DNA from: Alphaproteobacteria bacterium | GTDB taxonomy: Bacteria > Pseudomonadota > Alphaproteobacteria > JAEULC01 | Direction of reading: 5' to 3' | DNA: 16,556 bases | Assembly (NCBI GenBank): GCA_020851015.1 | Contig: JADZDN010000148.1 | Span: forward strand, 1 to 16,556 | Shown: in pieces, positions 14,403 to 16,556 of the stretch | Position numbering within the stretch: position 1 is the stretch's first letter | How the letters are laid out: each line of letters opens with the position of its first letter | Notes under the pieces: model-generated | Told to the model about the DNA's origin: nothing | What the model saw: the letters and a program-made list of their open reading frames with translations, nothing else | The model's database searches: none | Translations under genes and position numbers: made by a program

Positions 14403-15080
14403 ATGATGGCACGCACGCAGCTTTCGCTCGGACTCGATGACGCCGCCCGGGCGGACGACACCGCCGCCGCGCTGATTCCGCCCGGCGCGACGCTCGCGGA
14501 CCTGCGCGCGCGGGCCGCGGACTGCACCGCCTGCCCGCTCTACAAGAACGCGACCCAGACCGTGTTCGGCGAGGGACCGGCGCACGCGCCGCTGATGCTG
14601 GTGGGCGAGACGCCGGGCGACCGCGAGGACATCGAGGGCCACCCCTTCGTCGGCCCGGCCGGCAAGCTCTTGGACCAGTGCCTGGAAGAAGCCGGCATCG
14701 ACCGCGCAGAGGCCTATGTCAGCAACGTGGTCAAGCATTTCAAATGGGTGCCGCGCGGCAAGCGGCGCCTGCACCAGAAGCCGAACGCGATGGAGATCCG
14801 CGCCTGTTCGCCCTGGCTGATGGCGGAGATCGCGCTGGTGAAGCCGCAGGTACTGGTGGCGCTGGGCGCGACCGCCGCGCAGGCGTTGTTCGGCGCTTCG
14901 TTCCGCGTCAGCCGGCAGCGCGGCGCGCCGGTCGCGACCGAGCTGGCGCCGCACGCCCTGGCGACCGTGCATCCCTCGGCCCTGCTGCGCACGGAGGAAG
15001 CGGAGCGCGCCGCGGCGATCGTGCGGTTCGTCGACGACCTGCGGAAGGCCGCCAGGGCTTTGCGCCGGTCGGCGTCATGA
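14403..15080 (+). CDS. udgX: UdgX-type uracil-DNA glycosylase/uracil-DNA cross-linking protein
   Basis: A 225-residue member of the family 4-related uracil-DNA glycosylases. Motif A is GETPGDREDIEGHPFVGPAG (68-87), followed by SNVVKHFKWVPRGKRRLHQKP. The KRRLH loop (120-124) corresponds to the KRRIH loop of mycobacterial UdgX, whose His forms a covalent bond with the sugar after uracil removal; here that is His124. Possible 4Fe-4S ligands are Cys41, Cys44 and Cys135; where ordinary family 4 enzymes have NVVKC, this protein has His112. The C-terminal motif is VHPSALLR. GGAGG (14395-14399) sits 3 nt before ATG 14403 and 6 nt before ATG 14406; the second ATG may be the true start. The gene lies 55 bp after imuB and its TGA overlaps the dnaE2 ATG, so it is a member of the SOS operon. 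Confidence 0.9.
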   Translation: MMARTQLSLGLDDAARADDTAAALIPPGATLADLRARAADCTACPLYKNATQTVFGEGPAHAPLMLVGETPGDREDIEGHPFVGPAGKLLDQCLEEAGIDRAEAYVSNVVKHFKWVPRGKRRLHQKPNAMEIRACSPWLMAEIALVKPQVLVALGATAAQALFGASFRVSRQRGAPVATELAPHALATVHPSALLRTEEAERAAAIVRFVDDLRKAARALRRSAS

Positions 15081-16556
15081 CCCGCTACGCCGAGCTTCAG
15101 GTCACCAGCAACTTCAGCTTCCTGCGCGGCGCCTCGCACCCCGCCGAGCTGGCGCTCCGCGCCCACGCGCTGGGCCTGGCGGCGATCGGGCTCGTCGACC
15201 GCAACACGCTGGCCGGCGTGGTGCGCGCCCATGCCGCCTGCAAGGAAACCGGCGTGACGCTGCTGGTTGGCGCGCGGCTCGACTTCGCCGACGGCCACCC
15301 TTCCCTGCTCTGCTACCCCGTCGACCGCGCGGCCTATGGACGCCTGGCGCAGGTGCTCACCGACGGCAAGCGCCGCGCGCCCAAGGGCGCGTGCCATTTG
15401 TTCGCGACGGACATCGAAGCCCTGGGGCCCGACCAGGTGCTGATTGTCGTTCCTTCCTTCGATACCGGCGCTCCTCATCCTTCGAGACGGCGCTTCGCGC
15501 CTCCTCATCCTTCGAGACGGCGCTTCGCGCCTCCTCATCCTTCGAGACGGCGCTTCGCGCCTCCTCAGGATGACGCGGAGGTTTTGCGCTCCCATCAAAC
15601 GCGTCATCCTGAGGAGCCCGCGTCAGCGGGCGTCTCGAAGGATGAGGAGCCCGCGTCAGCGGGCGTCTCGAAGGATGAGGAGCCCGCGTCAGCGGGCGTC
15701 TCGAAGGATGAGAGGCCCGGACCGGCAGACCTCTCCTCCGCGCTGCGCGCGCTCGTGGAAGAAAGGCCCGGCGACGTGTATCTGGCGGCGGCGGCGCGCC
15801 ATGACGGCGGCGACCGGGCGTGGCTGGCGCGCCTGGCGGCGCTGGCCCGGGAGACCGGCGCGAAGCTGCTGGCGACCAACGACGCGCACTACCACGACCC
15901 GGCGCGCCGGCCGCTGCAGGACGTGCTGACCTGCATCCGCGCGGGCTGCACGATCCACGCCGCCGGCTATCGCCTGCACGCCAATGCCGAGCGGCACCTG
16001 AAATCGCCGGAGGCGATGGCGCTTCTGTTCCGCGATTACCCAGAGGCGATCGCGCGCACCTTGGAGATCGCCCAGCGCTGCCGCTTTTCGCTGGACGAGC
16101 TGCAATACGAATACCCCGACGAGCCGGCGCCCGAGGGACGCACGCCGCAGGAAGAGCTGGAGCGCCTTACCTGGCAGCACGCGGCCGGGCGCTATCCCCA
16201 GGGCGTGCCGGCGAAGGTGCGCGAGCTGGTGGCGAAGGAGCTGGCGGTGATCGCCAGGCTCGACTACGCGCGCTATTTCCTGACCGTCCACGACATCGTG
16301 AACTTCGCCCGCGCGCGGGGGATCCTGTGCCAGGGCCGCGGCTCCTCGGCCAATTCGGTAGTGTGCTACGTGCTGGGCATCACCGCGGCCGACCCGGAGA
16401 AGATCAACCTTTTGTTCGAGCGCTTCGTCTCGGCCGAGCGCCGCGAGCCACCGGACATCGACCTGGACTTCGAGCACGAGCGCCGCGAGGAGGTGATCCA
16501 GCACATCTACGCGAAATACGGCCGCGACCGCGCGGGCATCGTCGCCACCGTCATCA
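15077..16556 (+). CDS. dnaE2: DnaE2, error-prone C-family DNA polymerase (5' part; runs off window end)
   Basis: From the ATG overlapping the udgX stop, 493 codons are open to the window end. The PHP domain begins YAELQVTSNFSFLRGASHPAEL and continues LGLAAIGLVDRNTLAGVVRAH. The DnaE2 pattern resumes with KLLATNDAHYHDPARRPLQDVLTCIRAGCTI and CRFSLDELQYEYPDE. The polymerase palm begins with CQGRGSSANSVVCYVLGI, and PDIDLDF (459-465) holds two catalytic Asp residues (460 and 462). DnaE2 is the active polymerase of the ImuA-ImuB-DnaE2 mutasome. Between LIVVPSFD and LSSALRALVEE, about 80 residues (about 132-214) are encoded by repeats: HPSRRRFAPP three times (134-163), a short spacer, then EEPASAGVSKD three times (179-211). 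The frame is intact through the insertion. Relatives have a short loop here, so the domain may tolerate it. Confidence 0.93.
   Translation, partial: MTRYAELQVTSNFSFLRGASHPAELALRAHALGLAAIGLVDRNTLAGVVRAHAACKETGVTLLVGARLDFADGHPSLLCYPVDRAAYGRLAQVLTDGKRRAPKGACHLFATDIEALGPDQVLIVVPSFDTGAPHPSRRRFAPPHPSRRRFAPPHPSRRRFAPPQDDAEVLRSHQTRHPEEPASAGVSKDEEPASAGVSKDEEPASAGVSKDERPGPADLSSALRALVEERPGDVYLAAAARHDGGDRAWLARLAALARETGAKLLATNDAHYHDPARRPLQDVLTCIRAGCTIHAAGYRLHANAERHLKSPEAMALLFRDYPEAIARTLEIAQRCRFSLDELQYEYPDEPAPEGRTPQEELERLTWQHAAGRYPQGVPAKVRELVAKELAVIARLDYARYFLTVHDIVNFARARGILCQGRGSSANSVVCYVLGITAADPEKINLLFERFVSAERREPPDIDLDFEHERREEVIQHIYAKYGRDRAGIVATVI
15473..15712. repeat. Modular palindromic repeat array inserted in frame within dnaE2
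   Basis: Three exact 30-bp units (15476-15505, 15506-15535, 15536-15565), each with the core hairpin GGCGC-TTC-GCGCC, are followed by CCTCAGGATGACG, a short spacer, CGTCATCCTGAGG, then three exact 33-bp units (15611-15643, 15644-15676, 15677-15709) with the core CCCGC-GTCA-GCGGG in opposite orientation. The array is a large interrupted palindrome. The element family is the same as at 11641-11935. Both unit lengths are multiples of three. Confidence 0.95.

Noticed and set aside
12470..14527. 685-codon open frame on the minus strand
   Set aside because: It is antisense to imuB, which has clear family motifs. The low-complexity run it encodes is only the reverse reading of the 18-bp repeats.
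15476..15709. CRISPR-like array of 30- and 33-bp repeats
   Set aside because: The units are directly adjacent with no unique spacers, are part of a palindrome, are read in frame within dnaE2, and no cas gene is present.

Overview
The window is very GC-rich and densely coding, and looks like the chromosome of an alphaproteobacterium. Supporting this are an EAL protein with TipF-like layout, a LexA operator of the alphaproteobacterial GTTC-N7-GTTC type, an ImuA/ImuB/DnaE2 mutasome operon, and dispersed palindromic repeats of the kind scattered through Rhodospirillales and Hyphomicrobiales genomes. The genus cannot be fixed from the sequence. No rRNA, tRNA, transposase, phage gene or CRISPR array is visible.

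Left part (1-4418): a membrane-anchored EAL protein, cut by the window start, and a DUF952 protein lie on the minus strand. A PiuC/YbiX-type 2-oxoglutarate/Fe(II) hydroxylase diverges from them. About 890 bp without a gene follows; it holds a composite, roughly palindromic block of dispersed repeats (1801-2400) and then a less GC-rich stretch. Next come a class IV (branched-chain type) aminotransferase and a CysQ-type 3'(2'),5'-bisphosphate nucleotidase.

Middle part (4420-11441): a repeat separates cysQ from a convergent two-gene unit made of an orphan ParA ATPase and a redoxin-like/prolyl-hydroxylase fusion. The fusion gene takes its stop codon from the repeat. A Sua5-type threonylcarbamoyl-AMP synthase diverges from parA and overlaps tail-to-tail with an msrQ-like haem membrane protein. 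A D-2-hydroxyglutarate dehydrogenase-type flavoprotein and a DmdC-like acyl-CoA dehydrogenase are translationally coupled by an ATGA overlap.

Right part (11495-16556): an SOS mutagenesis operon behind a clear LexA box, in the order imuA - imuB - udgX - dnaE2 (dnaE2 runs off the window). Two things stand out. First, the gene between imuB and dnaE2 encodes a UdgX-type uracil-DNA glycosylase carrying the KRRLH loop whose His becomes covalently linked to DNA. Second, imuA, imuB and dnaE2 all carry repeat DNA that stays in frame: a modular palindrome block at the imuA 5' end, a second palindrome inside imuA, six 18-bp units in imuB, and about 80 residues of repeat-encoded peptide inside the DnaE2 PHP domain. 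The remaining genes are ordinary metabolism or housekeeping and are almost free of repeats.
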